Positions 54,955 through 64,000 of a stretch of 64,000 nt of DNA are shown here, piece by piece. The first letter of the stretch is position 1, and every line of letters starts with the position of its first letter. A program made the position numbers and the translations under genes. Under the pieces are notes generated by a model. That model made no database searches and was not told where the DNA came from. It saw nothing but the letters and a program-made list of their open reading frames with translations. Source of the DNA: Charina bottae (taxonomy: Eukaryota; Chordata; Lepidosauria; Squamata; Charinaidae). The stretch lies in assembly GCA_023362775.1 (NCBI GenBank), contig JALMGJ010000002.1:29789414-29853413 (forward strand), written 5' to 3'.

Positions 54955-56055
54955 TCTGTATATAGCCTGAAAAGCTGTGGAGACATGCCTGGGCATAGCC
55001 TTGCCCCTGTCACGTGTACACCGCGTGTCACAGCCTGATATGGCGCTCCCCCGCCACGCCTGCGGATATGCCTGAACATGCACATACCCATGTTTTTTCT
55101 CTTTTTTCTGTTGTGCTTTTAATAACCAGTTTTCTCCCTGGCCCCTTACAGGCTTCTTTTTTCCTCAGCCTGGGCAACACATTGTGCAGTTAAAGCCTAA
55201 TTTTCCACATTCAGAACTGTAAATCTAGGCCAGGTGTGCAGGTTCATTTTTGAGGCTAAAAATGCCATTTCAACTCCTGCTGCCAGCAGTTTCTGCTATC
55301 AGCCAGCGAGCTGGACATTGCAACGGCTACTCCAATGAGAACTAGGAGCTGGCCGGAGGGGGGGGGCTGCTCCTTCCCCTCAGGCCTTTGCTGTTGCATG
55401 CGACTTCCTGTCAGTCAAGCTGCCCGTGCTACGGGTCTTGTGACTGTGTGCAGGAGAAACCTCGGCTTTTAAAAAAAGTTTTCCTCTTAAGAACTGGGCT
55501 GTTATGTCTGCCGTGGCATTTTAACACCTCCAGATCCCCATGTGAGTACAAAGACCCCGGTGTTTACTTATGTTAAACCTTGTTTAGACCCTTCCTTGTT
55601 TACTGCTGCATTAGAAATGCTTATAAACATTTTCCTTCAGGGTGACTGCCTGCTTAGGGAAATAAAAACTTTTTCCCCTTTTGAAAAAGCATTGCCCCCC
55701 CCCCGCTTTTCTCTTTCTTCTGCTTAGAAACTGATAAGGCTTTAAACACAGGCAGTGTGGAGCTGAGGCAACCACCCCTTCCCTCACAGACATGTGGTCA
55801 TGGGCATGCCTGAGCATGCCTTGGGTTAGCACGCGGGTGGGGGAGGGGCACCCTACACTTCCGGCAAAACATGTGGCTGGTCCAGGGAGGGGTGGCTGAC
55901 ACGTCACTTCCGGCAAAACACGCATTGCATGATGGGAGGGGTGGCTAACATGCAGAGGATCATGGGAGGGGGGGGACTATGACGTCACTTCCGGTGAGTC
56001 AGCATTTTCCTTATCTGATCAACCCAATACAAAAAAGGTATACACTATTACTACT
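54955..56055 (-). repeat. Polinton right terminal inverted repeat
   Basis: Inverted counterpart of 43,051-44,153. Differences I noted include gattgggctga/gattgggttga, tagctac/tagccac and the C-run at 55,685. The low divergence between the two ends argues for a fairly recent insertion, or for terminal repair during replication. Confidence 0.93.
54959..54964 (-). promoter_or_regulatory. TATA-like box for the leftward gene block
   Basis: tatata on the minus strand, 52 bp upstream of the ATG at 54,907 that opens the leader gene. Mirror image of 44,143-44,148. Confidence 0.5.
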
Positions 56056-56061
56056 GTGGGA
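56056..56061. other. Polinton target-site duplication, right
   Basis: gtggga immediately after the last base of the right inverted repeat, identical to 43,045-43,050. Confidence 0.95.
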
Positions 56062-56456
56062 CATCCTCACATCAGGGCAAGGGGGACAATCTTACATTGG
56101 GGAGGCATTAAGAGAGGGTTAGGGGACATAGAAAGCAAAGTAATTAAAGGAAGGTAAGGGATCGGTTCAGAGTGTTAGCATTTGGCATATTTTGGATTAA
56201 GCCTGCTGTTTTTACTTAGATGGCTTTGTGTATGGTGCCCTGCCATCTCTGAGCAGAGAACAACAGATGCTGATGTAGTATTTTCTACAATAACATTTTT
56301 TATTGATTAATAAAATAAATTATTTTACTGCCTATACCTAAGCCTAAGCCTAACTCTAACCCCAAATCTTTTAACCTTAGCTCTCTAACTCAAATCCTCT
56401 AAGCCTAAATCTAACTTTCTAAACCTGTTGATTGGCCTCCTTGCTTCTTGTTGTTG
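56062..56456. other. Right flank of the Polinton, with a degenerate cctaa tract
   Basis: No gene seen. 56,331-56,427 is a run of cctaagcctaagcctaac-like words, decaying into ctctaac and cctctaagc. It resembles a degenerate telomere-type or simple hexamer tract ending where V2R exon 3 homology begins. Confidence 0.45.
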
Positions 56457-56599
56457 CAAGATTCCTGTCTGAGGATCCCTACAATATTCCCATTGCAATC
56501 CAGGCTGTATTGTGGGTCCTCAATGCTGCCTATTCCTCCCAACTGAGCCAGAGAAAGATTGGAGACCATTTGACATCCCAGATGGTCCAGCCCTGGCAG
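56457..56599 (+). pseudogene. V2R exon 3 remnant (3' end with donor)
   Basis: 143 bp aligned to the last part of V2R exon 3: RFLSEDPYNIPIAIQAV, NAAYSSQLSQ, and QMVQPWQ before a cag/gtgaga donor. The residues before it (from about 56,455 upward) are not V2R sequence, so the exon is truncated. It belongs to a paralogue different from V2R-1 and V2R-2, as a deletion of several codons (the RRRRMWVG region) shows. Confidence 0.8.
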
Positions 56600-57432
56600 G
56601 TGAGATTTCTCCATCCAAGTACCTTGGTCATCCCCCTTCACATTCTTAGATCTTTGAGAGGAACGGTAGGACTGGAGAGGAGTTTACTCAAGACACAGGT
56701 GATAATTCAGACAACGTCAGAGGTTTTCTGTCCAGTGGAAAAGCATTGTTGCTCTGAATCAGTTGGGAAGAAATCGCCGTAGTAAGATAGGCATTTCAAG
56801 CAGCATATGTGGGCTGGTGGAGAACAGGTCTACTCTTCTCTTGGTCCTTGGTCTTGGTGTCCAAGCAACTGTGGCCAAAGTTTCATGGCAGTGCATGAAC
56901 TTCTAGATCACTCCATGCCAATCAATATTGTCTCATCATTGTATATTGGAGTCATATATACAAATTACACACATTTATGTATAGGTAATATGTATACACA
57001 TAAGTTGACATGATAGTAGCATTAGCCTTTCAACCAGTTTTTATTTATTAATTTATTCATTCAGTTTGGATGGCTGCCCATCTCAACAAGTGACTCTGGG
57101 CAGCAAACAATCTTAAAATAAATTAAAAACAATTCCAATCTCAAATACAAAAATTAAAATACACAGCAGCCGAGGAAGATATCTCATTCAACAATTGCTA
57201 GCATAGCCAGGAGATGGGATCCTTCACACACTTGGGGCCCTAGGTCTGGGCAGAGAACCAGGTCTTTAGGGTATTACAAAAGGTCAGCAGGGTCGGGGCC
57301 ATCCTAATCTCTGGAGGGAGAATGTTCCATACTGTGGGTGCTATGCCAGAAGAGGCAGTTCCTGTCCCGCATCAGATTTCTGGAAGAACTGATGGTACCA
57401 CAGCATATCTGACAGAGACCATAATCATAATA
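56600..57432. repeat. V2R intron-like flank and CR1/L2-type 3' repeat
   Basis: No gene. From about 57,040 to 57,400 the sequence matches other CR1/L2-type 3' pieces in the window (tgcccatctcaacaagtgactctgggcag; compare 22,680 and 62,643). The preceding 400 bp are unique intron-like DNA. Confidence 0.45.
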
Positions 57433-57662
57433 AATAGTTAGTCCTTGTTTAGCGACCACAATTAGGACCAGCAACTCAGTTGTTAAGCAAAGTAGTCGCT
57501 AATTGAAACTGTGACTGTGCTTATGATCTTCAGCTTTCCTTTGCTTTACAGACCACGAAGGTTGTAAATGCAAGGATTGGTTGTAAAGTTACTTTTTCAT
57601 TACTGTCATAACTTTGAATGGTCAATAAATGAGGCAGACACTAAATGAGGACTATCTGTATA
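57433..57662. repeat. Old DNA-transposon-like repeat
   Basis: tagtccttgtttagcgaccac to aaatgaggactatctgta, an inverted-end structure common in squamate genomes and distantly related to the repeats at 15,786 and 41,740. No coding capacity. Confidence 0.5.
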
Positions 57663-57929
57663 AACAGTGGCAGTTCAGGATTGATCCCTTTGTGGCAATT
57701 ATTTTAGACCGGAGGAACCATGCTAAGTGTGTCCTATTTACTTACATGTATGAAATACTTTAAAATTAAAGCAATAAAATTTCCCCAGATTTCATGGTAC
57801 TTATCTCATCTGAGAACATACAGATTCATTTTCTTTCAAAACCTCAAGCCTTCTGCAATATTGTATAATTTTTTCTATTTTAATTTTTGTTGATCTTGGA
57901 GATCAGAAGGTTCCCACAGGCACTGTGTT

Positions 57930-59420
57930 GTTCATCTTCATCGAAAGGAGAAAGTCCTCCTGGACTCCTAAGTGATGCTGGGTAGGAAGGTGGAAGTTAT
58001 GGCCATGATGGCTATTGCCCAATTTGTCAGATTTCTCGTATGAAATTGGCAAATTGTTTTCTGTACGAAGCAAAAGATTCTCATGATGACGTGACGCCAG
58101 GTGGCCAGATAACAACAAAGCCTTCCCATAGCTTTGAATGGCTTTGCTTATATCTTCTTTAGATATGAAGCTAGAAGGTACCATGTGATATATTGTTTAC
58201 ATCTAGTCCTAAACGTTCGCATTGGAACAATTCCTCCTTGAAGCCTTCGTGGGAACCCCTGGGAGAACAGGGAGGGGGAGATCACATGCTTGCTTACATG
58301 CAACACTGCCACCCATTGACAGGTTATAGTATGTGCCTATGAGCTGTCAGCCTTTAACACTGACATTAGTGCTGTCAGCCAATCAGAAAGCTGGAACAAG
58401 TATATATCTCAGCTGTGAACCATGGTTCCTTGCTTCTTGACTTCTGCTGTCTTTTAGCCATGTCTTCATGTGTGTTCTGCTTCTCCTGACTGGGAATTTT
58501 GTAGCTATGCCTGGCTATGTGAGTGATTGCCATGGCATGAGCTCCTTTCCTGTCTTGTCTTAAAAAGCAATGGAAGCACTGGAGAAGATGTACTCTGCTT
58601 TGTCTGTACCTTTTTGCAACGCTGTAACTATATATACAACTTTGCTTTTATTTATAGTAAAGCCATTTTAGCTTTGAAAAGCTCCACTCTGTCTGTCTGT
58701 TTACTCTGCGCCTTGATTTTTCCCTATAAGCCAGCATTTATCCAACACAATTATACCTAATGGAATTCCAGAAGGCTAAAAAGGTGGGGTCCTTCCAGAT
58801 CACCTGGGGGAGAGTGTTCCACAAGGTAGAGGTAGCCATGGAAAAGGACACTTCTAGGTCCTATAGATGGCAGCCCTTGTCTATGAAGGTTCTCAGTCAT
58901 CCAGGTGGAATTGTCTGTAGCTTGAACCATGTCAACTGGATTTCTATTTTCTTAGTGGAAACGTTTCGCTCCTTATCCAAAGAGCTTCCTCCACTCCCAC
59001 AAAAGTGCAGCCCTTCAGGGAAGGGACCTGGAGCATGTCTACCCTACCTGATCTAGTGGGACAGGCAGATACTCTCCGGGAGAGGCGGTCCCTCAAATTA
59101 CCTGATCCCATACCATATAGGGTTTATAGTTGATAAGCAGGACCTTGAATTGCACCTTGATTGTGATGCTATAAAGTTTGAATACCCCTGCAATAGGACA
59201 TCTTTCCCAGGGTTTCCCCAGGCCTGTAGCTGCTTTCTGGCTAAAATGAAAGTTAAGGTTCAGAGAGTCTCTCTTGGGAAAAGACAGAGACTTGGAGATA
59301 AGAATAGCTTCAGTGCTGTCCTAGCAATTGCCAAGATGGGAATAAACAACTTTTGGCCAACAAGGTTTGGACTACAGATCCCACAATTTCTTGTCATTCA
59401 TTCTTGCATTAATGCCAGAT
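57930..59420. repeat. 5' flank of the third V2R unit, with insertions
   Basis: Homologous to 1,310-2,400 (and 26,568-27,658), in the same order relative to V2R exon 1. It carries its own insertions: an LTR-like piece (about 58,190-58,757) and a Penelope tail fragment (58,884-58,985). It lacks the solo gypsy LTR seen in the other two. This shows the duplication of the unit is older than those insertions. Confidence 0.6.
58190..58757 (+). mobile_element. LTR-like segment (probable solo LTR)
   Basis: Interrupts the V2R 5' flank homology between about 58,025 and 58,758. It has promoter-like order: cagccaatcagaaag (58,376), tatatatc (58,401), and later atagtaaagccattttagc with a downstream T/G-rich stretch. 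The right end is ...ccaacaca. The exact left end and target duplication could not be fixed, so the family (gypsy or endogenous retrovirus) is open. Confidence 0.4.
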
Positions 59421-59483
59421 ACATGGAGAGAAGCAAACACTGCACTCATATCAAAAGAAGGATAGGACCACTTATTGTTTAGG

Positions 59484-59815
59484 AACTATAAACCAATATC
59501 TTTATTAAACAATGATTATAAAATATTTGCATTGGTGTTAGCAGAAAGGATGAAAATAATCTTATAGGAAATTATTCATCATGATCAATGTGGATTTCTG
59601 CCTAAAAGGCAATTAAAAGGTAATGTAAGAACTGTGTTTGATATCATAGAATATTTACAATACCATAACGATTTTCAGATGGCACTTATCTTTCTGGATG
59701 TAGAGAAAGTTTTGATAATTTGAATTGGATTTCTATGTTTAAAGTTTTGGAGAGCATGGAATTTGGAGAATCATTTATAGAGGGAATTAAATCAATTTCC
59801 ATGACCCAAGGGGCT
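59484..59815 (+). pseudogene. L1 reverse transcriptase fragment
   Basis: The plus frame reads NYKPISLLNNDYKIF, then after one stop HHDQCGFLPKRQLKGNVRTV and MALIFLDVEKV, the fingers/palm signatures of L1 RT including the catalytic-Asp strand FLD. A 1-nt loss near 59,712 shifts into FDNLNWISMFKVLESMEFG. Only this block remains. Confidence 0.75.
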
Positions 59816-59916
59816 AATATCAACTGACTGAAGCTTGACTCTGAAACTGGAACTATGTCTATGAGTCACACAAGTTACTTTCTCCAGTTGCACACCTATC
59901 TTGCCACAATATGTTG

Positions 59917-61040
59917 ATGAAGGTTCTCAGTCATCCAGGTGGAACAGTCTGTGGCTTGAATCATGTCTACTGGATTTCTATTTTCTCAGTAGAAACGTTT
60001 CACTCCTTATCCAAGGAGCTTCTTCAGTCTGAGTAAAGTTAGTAAGGGAATCCTTAAATATGTTTCTAGGGTGGCTGGGTGACCTTGCACCTGGGGCTAG
60101 GTCATGGTTATTTTGAGATGTTTATTTCTAAGTCCCTTTATCATCTAAAGGAGCATCGTTAAGATTACCCTGCTGCTGTTGAGCTTGCGAAATGGTCTTA
60201 ATCTTCCTAGGCACAGAATACAAAGCAGGAAGGAAGATAGGGGAAAGGTTGTGCCTGAGGCCCCCACCTCTATTCAAGGAAGGATTTTCCAAGTTGGCAT
60301 AAATGGACTCCTTGAACCCTCTCTCAAACCACCTATCTTCTCTGTCTAAAATGTGAACATTAATGTCCTCAAATGAGTGTCCTTTTTCCTTTAGATCAGG
60401 GCTTTCCAAAGTGCCGCCGCTGGCGACACACCCGGCGGCGGCAGCGACACGCGTGTGCGTGGCGGCGGTGACACGCGTGTGCACGGCGGCGGCGACACAC
60501 GTGTGCGCGGCGGCGGTGACACGTGTGTGCGCGGCGGTGTGGGGGGGTGTGGTGCGGGGGGCGTGTGGTGGTGCGCGTGCACGGTGGTGGCGTGGGGGGG
60601 CATGCAGTGGCGTGGGGGGCATGCGGCGGCATGTGCGCGGTGGCAGCACGGGAGGGGCGTGCGGCGGCACGGGGGACGTGCAGCGGCACGGGGGGCGTGC
60701 GGCGGCGTGCGCGTGCATGGCGGTGGCCGTGCACGCGCGTGCCGCCGCTTCCGGGTGGTGTGGCGACACACCACGCTGTGTGTGGTGACACACTTTTGTG
60801 TCGCGACACACAGTTTGGAAAGCTCTGCTTTAGATGAAGATAAACTGCTGACTCTGGTCCTGTGGTGTTACTTCTCCTGTGTTGGGCCATCCTCCTGTAC
60901 AAAGGTTGTTTGGTTTCTCCAATGTAGAGTTCAGAGCACTCCTCACTGCACTGGATTGCATACACTACATTGCTTTCCTTGTGTTTTGGAGTTTGATCTA
61001 TGTTGCCACAAAGATTCCCAATTCTCCTCCTAACTATCAA
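59917..61040 (-). mobile_element. Penelope-like element fragment with GIY-YIG domain, split by a hAT insertion
   Basis: On the minus strand, 61,040-60,836 encodes the GIY-YIG endonuclease (VVYAIQCSEECSELYIGETK, PLYRRMAQHRR), and 60,388-60,128 the C-terminal tail ([28 protein letters not shown], stop at 60,128-60,130). The 3' block with ctccttatccaaggagc follows to 59,917. The reading frame is interrupted by the hAT element at 60,397-60,827. Removing one 8-bp target copy restores continuity. The reverse transcriptase part is missing. The same family is at 9,281 and 34,539. Confidence 0.8.
60397..60827. mobile_element. Non-autonomous hAT element (431 bp) with GC-rich tandem interior
   Basis: Flanked by perfect 8-bp duplications ctttagat (60,389-60,396 and 60,828-60,835). 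Ends cagggctttccaaa / tttggaaagctctg, the family of 16,639-16,928. The interior is a run of gacacrcgtgtgcgcggcggcgg repeats with many CpGs. Apparent long frames (up to 227 codons) across it are compositional. Confidence 0.9.
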
Positions 61041-61260
61041 AATTAAGGTGATTGTGCCAACCTAGCAATTCGAAAGCATGCAAATGCAAGTAGATTAATA
61101 GGTACCACTTCGGTGGGTAGGTAACAGCGTTCCGCACGCGTCATGCGGCCACATGACCGTGGAAGTGTCTTTAGACAACGCTGGCTCTTAGGCTAACAAA
61201 CGGAGATGAGCACCGGCCCCTAGAGTTGGACACAACTGCACAAATGTGCGGGGGGTACCT
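61036..61260 (-). mobile_element. Sauria-type SINE
   Basis: Read on the minus strand: aaaggtaaaggtaccccccg, gttgtgtccaactctagggg, cggtgctcatctccg, cgtcatgcggaacgctgtt-like and gctttcgaattgctaggttgg, the order found in squamate Sauria SINEs. The tRNA head portion is missing. A good marker that the host is a squamate. Confidence 0.75.
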
Positions 61261-61628
61261 TTACCTTTAACAAAGCTTAAGGGATTTCATCACCATCATC
61301 ACCATCATCATCATCATCACAGGTCACTCTTGAAACCACTCTGACAAATATTTGCTAAATCCTCATATATAAAACCTCGACATCTGATCCATAATTACAT
61401 CCTGCTCTGCTGAGAGCAGAATGTGCTATTGATTGAAGCAGGGATGAAACCATTCTGAAGTTAACGGTTGTGGTTTTCAGATCTGGTGCCAAGCTGGACC
61501 ATCTTCAATAAAGAGCACTTCTTCAGTGCGGTTGTGCTGTTTTGTAGTTTTTCCTCATCATTAGCCAGCTCTCGGACCAAGGAAGAGATGTCTGTGCCTG
61601 AAAGAGAATTATAGCAAAAAGCACCATC

Positions 61629-61846
61629 ATGGTATCTCAAGTGCAGCTGTTCCTGCTTCTGCTGATGACCAATTTTCCTTGTGAATCTCTGTTGAAGTAA
61701 TGTCCATTGAATTTTATAATTGAGGTAATGTACAAGGACAATTTCTACAAGCCAGATGACTACCTGATCGGTGGAAACATATCGACACCTAAAGTTATAT
61801 TTCACCCACATGATTTCTTAATGTCACCAATCCATGAGTTTATAAG
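61629..61846 (+). pseudogene. V2R exon 1 pseudogene of a third unit
   Basis: The signal peptide frame from ATG 61,629 ([19 protein letters not shown]) hits TAA at 61,698-61,700, where V2R-1/2 have no stop. Beyond it homology continues (DNFYKPDDYLIGGNIS, compare [17 protein letters not shown]) to a gtaatt donor at 61,847, the same donor as the other exons 1. The upstream region with ctgctctgctgagagcaga (61,400) is also shared with 3,287. No exon 2 is seen to the end of the window. Confidence 0.8.
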
Positions 61847-62182
61847 GTAATTATTGACATGTATGTGACTCTAGTGATTTATTTCTCCCTCTCCAAACTC
61901 TTCCCTCTCCAAAGTCTTTTCAGTAGGGAATGATCCCCATTCTCCATTCCCCAATTCCTGGCATTTTTTAAGCCTATTCTTTCTCCTCTAGATTTTCTTT
62001 AAGTAAAAGGTATTTTGGATTTTTTAAAACCTAAAGTATTTTTTTTTTAGTTCTTCATCGAGGACTAGCATCAACATGAGATGCTCCCCATGCAAAGTGC
62101 TAAGATTATGGCAGAGAAATAGCCATTTGATTTGGAAAAGGATATTTCTGAACTCAATTCATAAAATCGGCAAGGTGAGAGT

Positions 62183-62592
62183 ATTTGTCATATATGCAGA
62201 ATAAAGTTCAGGGAAATCTTCTGGCAACTGAATGACAATACGTTTCACAAAAATCATCTCCAGTTCTTCACTGGGCAGAATCCAGAGTTGGAAAGTACCA
62301 TAAAACTTAGGGTATCGATATCATTAATTCACTGGGCATTTCTTTACTTCTGTTGATGTGTTTCAAGAATTATACACTAATAAAAAATATTTAACACAAT
62401 AGCATTCTACGCTGTGGGAAAGAAGAGACTGTAATCTTGGGTCACCTATCCATAGCTATCTGATCAAACTGGAAAAAAAGTTATAATTAGACTAAAACAT
62501 ATGAAGTAAAAAAGAGAGGTATTAAGTAAATTATTACATTAGAATCAGTATCAAAGGGAACTTGGAGAAAACTTGTTCCTGATATGAAGTTA
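62183..62592 (+). repeat. 410-bp direct repeat, unit 1 (V2R intron 1)
   Basis: Aligns with 63,476-63,890 in the same orientation at high identity (catatatgcagaataaagt, caagaattatacactaataa, gctgtgggaaagaagagact). A CR1/L2-type 3' piece (62,600-62,960) and unique DNA lie between the units. No coding capacity. Confidence 0.85.
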
Positions 62593-63475
62593 ATTTATAT
62601 ATATATATTGATTTATTTGTTTGTTTAGCAAATGTATATGGCTGCCCATTTCACTGGATGTGACTCTGGGTGGTATACAACTAACAATTAAAACAATGTC
62701 ACAACCATTAAAACCCTTAAAACCATAAGCATAATCAAAATAAATAAAAAGCAAGGTTTCAGGAGAATAACAGCCATCTAAGCACAATACAATCATCGGG
62801 CAAGTTCCCCATGGGATCCCCAGCTTGCTGGAAAAACCACATTTTCAGGGCTTTCTGAAAGGCTAACAGGGATGGGGGTAACCTCACCTCAGAGTGGGGG
62901 GGAATGATGTGCATTACTATCTCTTCTGGGAGGAATGTGCTTGGGGTTTCCTGAGGGGAATTCAATGCCATCCCATTCTACCCTTGTCATCTTTTCACAA
63001 CAGGCGGGGCTTCTGCTGTTTTGAAATAGACTTGTGCAAGATCAACAAGGGAGAAAGCTATTCTTTGCTCCAGAGAATGATTTAAATGTATAAAGTGTAT
63101 ATCTGGGAACCTCAGAGACAGACTCAGGAAGGTTTGATGGTATTTCCAATGACAGGTTTACCCAGGGCAGTCCAAGACATAATCATCGGGTTGTTACAAC
63201 ATGTTCAGAGTGATGGACTTTGATATTGCCTTTCTTTGTGTGTGTCTGTGTGTATCTTGAGGAAAGAGAAGCACAATTGGGGTTGTTGAACATAGAGCAA
63301 GCAATTATTACACAGTGCTACTGTGCAAGAAATCCTTCTCCTGGTTTTTATGGGTTTTATTTATACTCCTCTCCAATCAACATGCAGTTAACAACAAAGC
63401 AGTTAACAACAAAGAAAATTCAAACAAATCATGCAACAGTTTCTGCTCAATTCAAAGAATCACCAAAGAAAGAGG
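62593..63475. repeat. CR1/L2-type 3' repeat and unique sequence
   Basis: 62,620-62,960 carries ggctgcccatttcactggatg and gactctgggtgg, the squamate LINE 3'-end type seen elsewhere in the window. 62,961-63,475 shows no gene or recognisable repeat. Confidence 0.45.
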
Positions 63476-63890
63476 ATTTGTCATATATGCAGAATAAAGT
63501 TCAGGGAAATCTTCTGGCAACTGAATGACAATAAATTTCACAAAAATCATCTCCTGTTCTTCACCGGGCAGAATCCAGAGTTAGAAAGTACCAAAAAACA
63601 TAGGGTATCAATATCATTAATTCATTGCACATTTCTTCACTTCTATTGATATGCTTCAAGAATTATACACTAATAAAAAATATTTAACACAATAGCATTT
63701 TATGCTGTGGGAAAGAAGAGACTGTAAACTTCAGTCACCTATCCATAGCTACAGTATATGGTCAAACAAGAAAGAGATAAATAGACTTAACCATATAGAG
63801 TATAAAAGGGAAGTATTAAGTAAATTTATTAGATTACAATCAGAATAAAAGGGAACATTTAGAAAAGCTTGTTCCTGGTATGCAGTTACT
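63476..63890 (+). repeat. 410-bp direct repeat, unit 2 (V2R intron 1)
   Basis: Partner of 62,183-62,592. Differences are scattered substitutions and small indels, so the local duplication is moderately old. Nothing else is recognised from 63,891 to the window end. Confidence 0.85.
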
Positions 63891-64000
63891 TTATTTATTA
63901 TTACTATAATAATAGCAAGGATTCATATATCATCATAAGATGTTTGTCCATTTGGGAATGGTTCATTTTACACAAGTTTACTGTATTTTATACAAATGTA

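Larger units (their letters stand above)
43051..56055. mobile_element. Complete Polinton/Maverick (adintovirus-type) element
   Basis: 13,005 bp between perfect 6-bp target duplications, beginning agtagtaatagtgtatacc and ending with its reverse complement. It has inverted repeats of about 1.1 kb and all hallmark genes in open frames: integrase, penton-like protein, pX-like protein, major capsid protein, adenain-type protease, packaging ATPase and protein-primed DNA polymerase B. Three further proteins are present: a spliced Cys-rich acidic one, a small basic one and a 258-aa unknown. The two transcription blocks converge. No frameshift or stop was found in any core gene, which is unusual for an integrated copy. 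Whether it can mobilise or form virions cannot be told from sequence. Confidence 0.97.

Noticed and set aside
43051..56055. Adenovirus or herpesvirus integration
   Set aside because: The chromodomain DDE integrase, 6-bp target duplication and the set of capsid, ATPase and polymerase genes fit a Polinton/adintovirus. Adenoviruses lack an integrase.
60128..61033. Several long frames across 60,397-60,827
   Set aside because: CpG-rich tandem DNA in a hAT insertion keeps all frames open. Only the flanking Penelope parts have recognisable protein similarity.

Overview
The window reads as vertebrate nuclear DNA, most likely from a squamate reptile and quite possibly a snake. It carries multi-exon vomeronasal type-2 receptor (V2R, family C GPCR) genes in a dense repeat background typical of squamates: BovB/RTE, L1 and CR1/L2-like LINEs, Penelope-like elements with a GIY-YIG domain, Sauria-type tRNA SINEs, a Ty3/gypsy element and several non-autonomous hAT elements. 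The species call is inference; the gene and repeat families are read from the sequence.

Layout. Positions 1-14,987 and 25,259-40,245 are two collinear copies of one segment at a fixed offset of 25,258 bp. No indel, and no difference in any encoded frame, was seen between them. Each copy carries V2R exons 1-5 and the start of exon 6. The match ends abruptly inside exon 6. V2R-1 (3,472-15,665) then has a 1-nt deletion and two nonsense codons in its 7TM exon, so it is a pseudogene. V2R-2 (28,730-40,924) is open through all six exons and all five junctions, for 867 codons. Between the copies (15,666-25,258) lie a CR1/L2-like LINE, a degenerate minisatellite, microsatellites and a decayed minus-strand Ty3/gypsy element split by an L1-like insertion with a 17-bp target duplication.

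The outstanding object is at 43,051-56,055: a 13,005-bp Polinton/Maverick (adintovirus-type) element with about 1.1-kb terminal inverted repeats, AG...CT ends and a perfect 6-bp target duplication (gtggga). Every recognisable core gene is open. The rightward set is a spliced Cys-rich acidic early-type gene, a chromodomain DDE integrase, a penton-like minor capsid protein, a pX-like basic protein, a double-jelly-roll major capsid protein and an adenain-type protease. The leftward set is a spliced leader gene, protein-primed DNA polymerase B, a packaging ATPase, a small basic protein with a hydrophobic tail and a 258-aa protein of unknown function. The two sets converge on facing poly(A) signals near 49.06-49.11 kb. 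TATA-like boxes sit at the inner edge of both inverted repeats, so each end can drive one set. The polymerase frame has no ATG at its start and appears to receive one by splicing from the leader exon.

The right part (56,062-64,000) holds remnants of further V2R genes: an exon 3 tail and an exon 1 with a stop. These are mixed with an LTR-like segment, L1 and Penelope fragments, a hAT insertion with an 8-bp target duplication, and a Sauria SINE. The 5' flank of the exon 1 remnant is homologous to the 5' flank of V2R-1 and V2R-2, so the ancestral duplication unit included upstream sequence.
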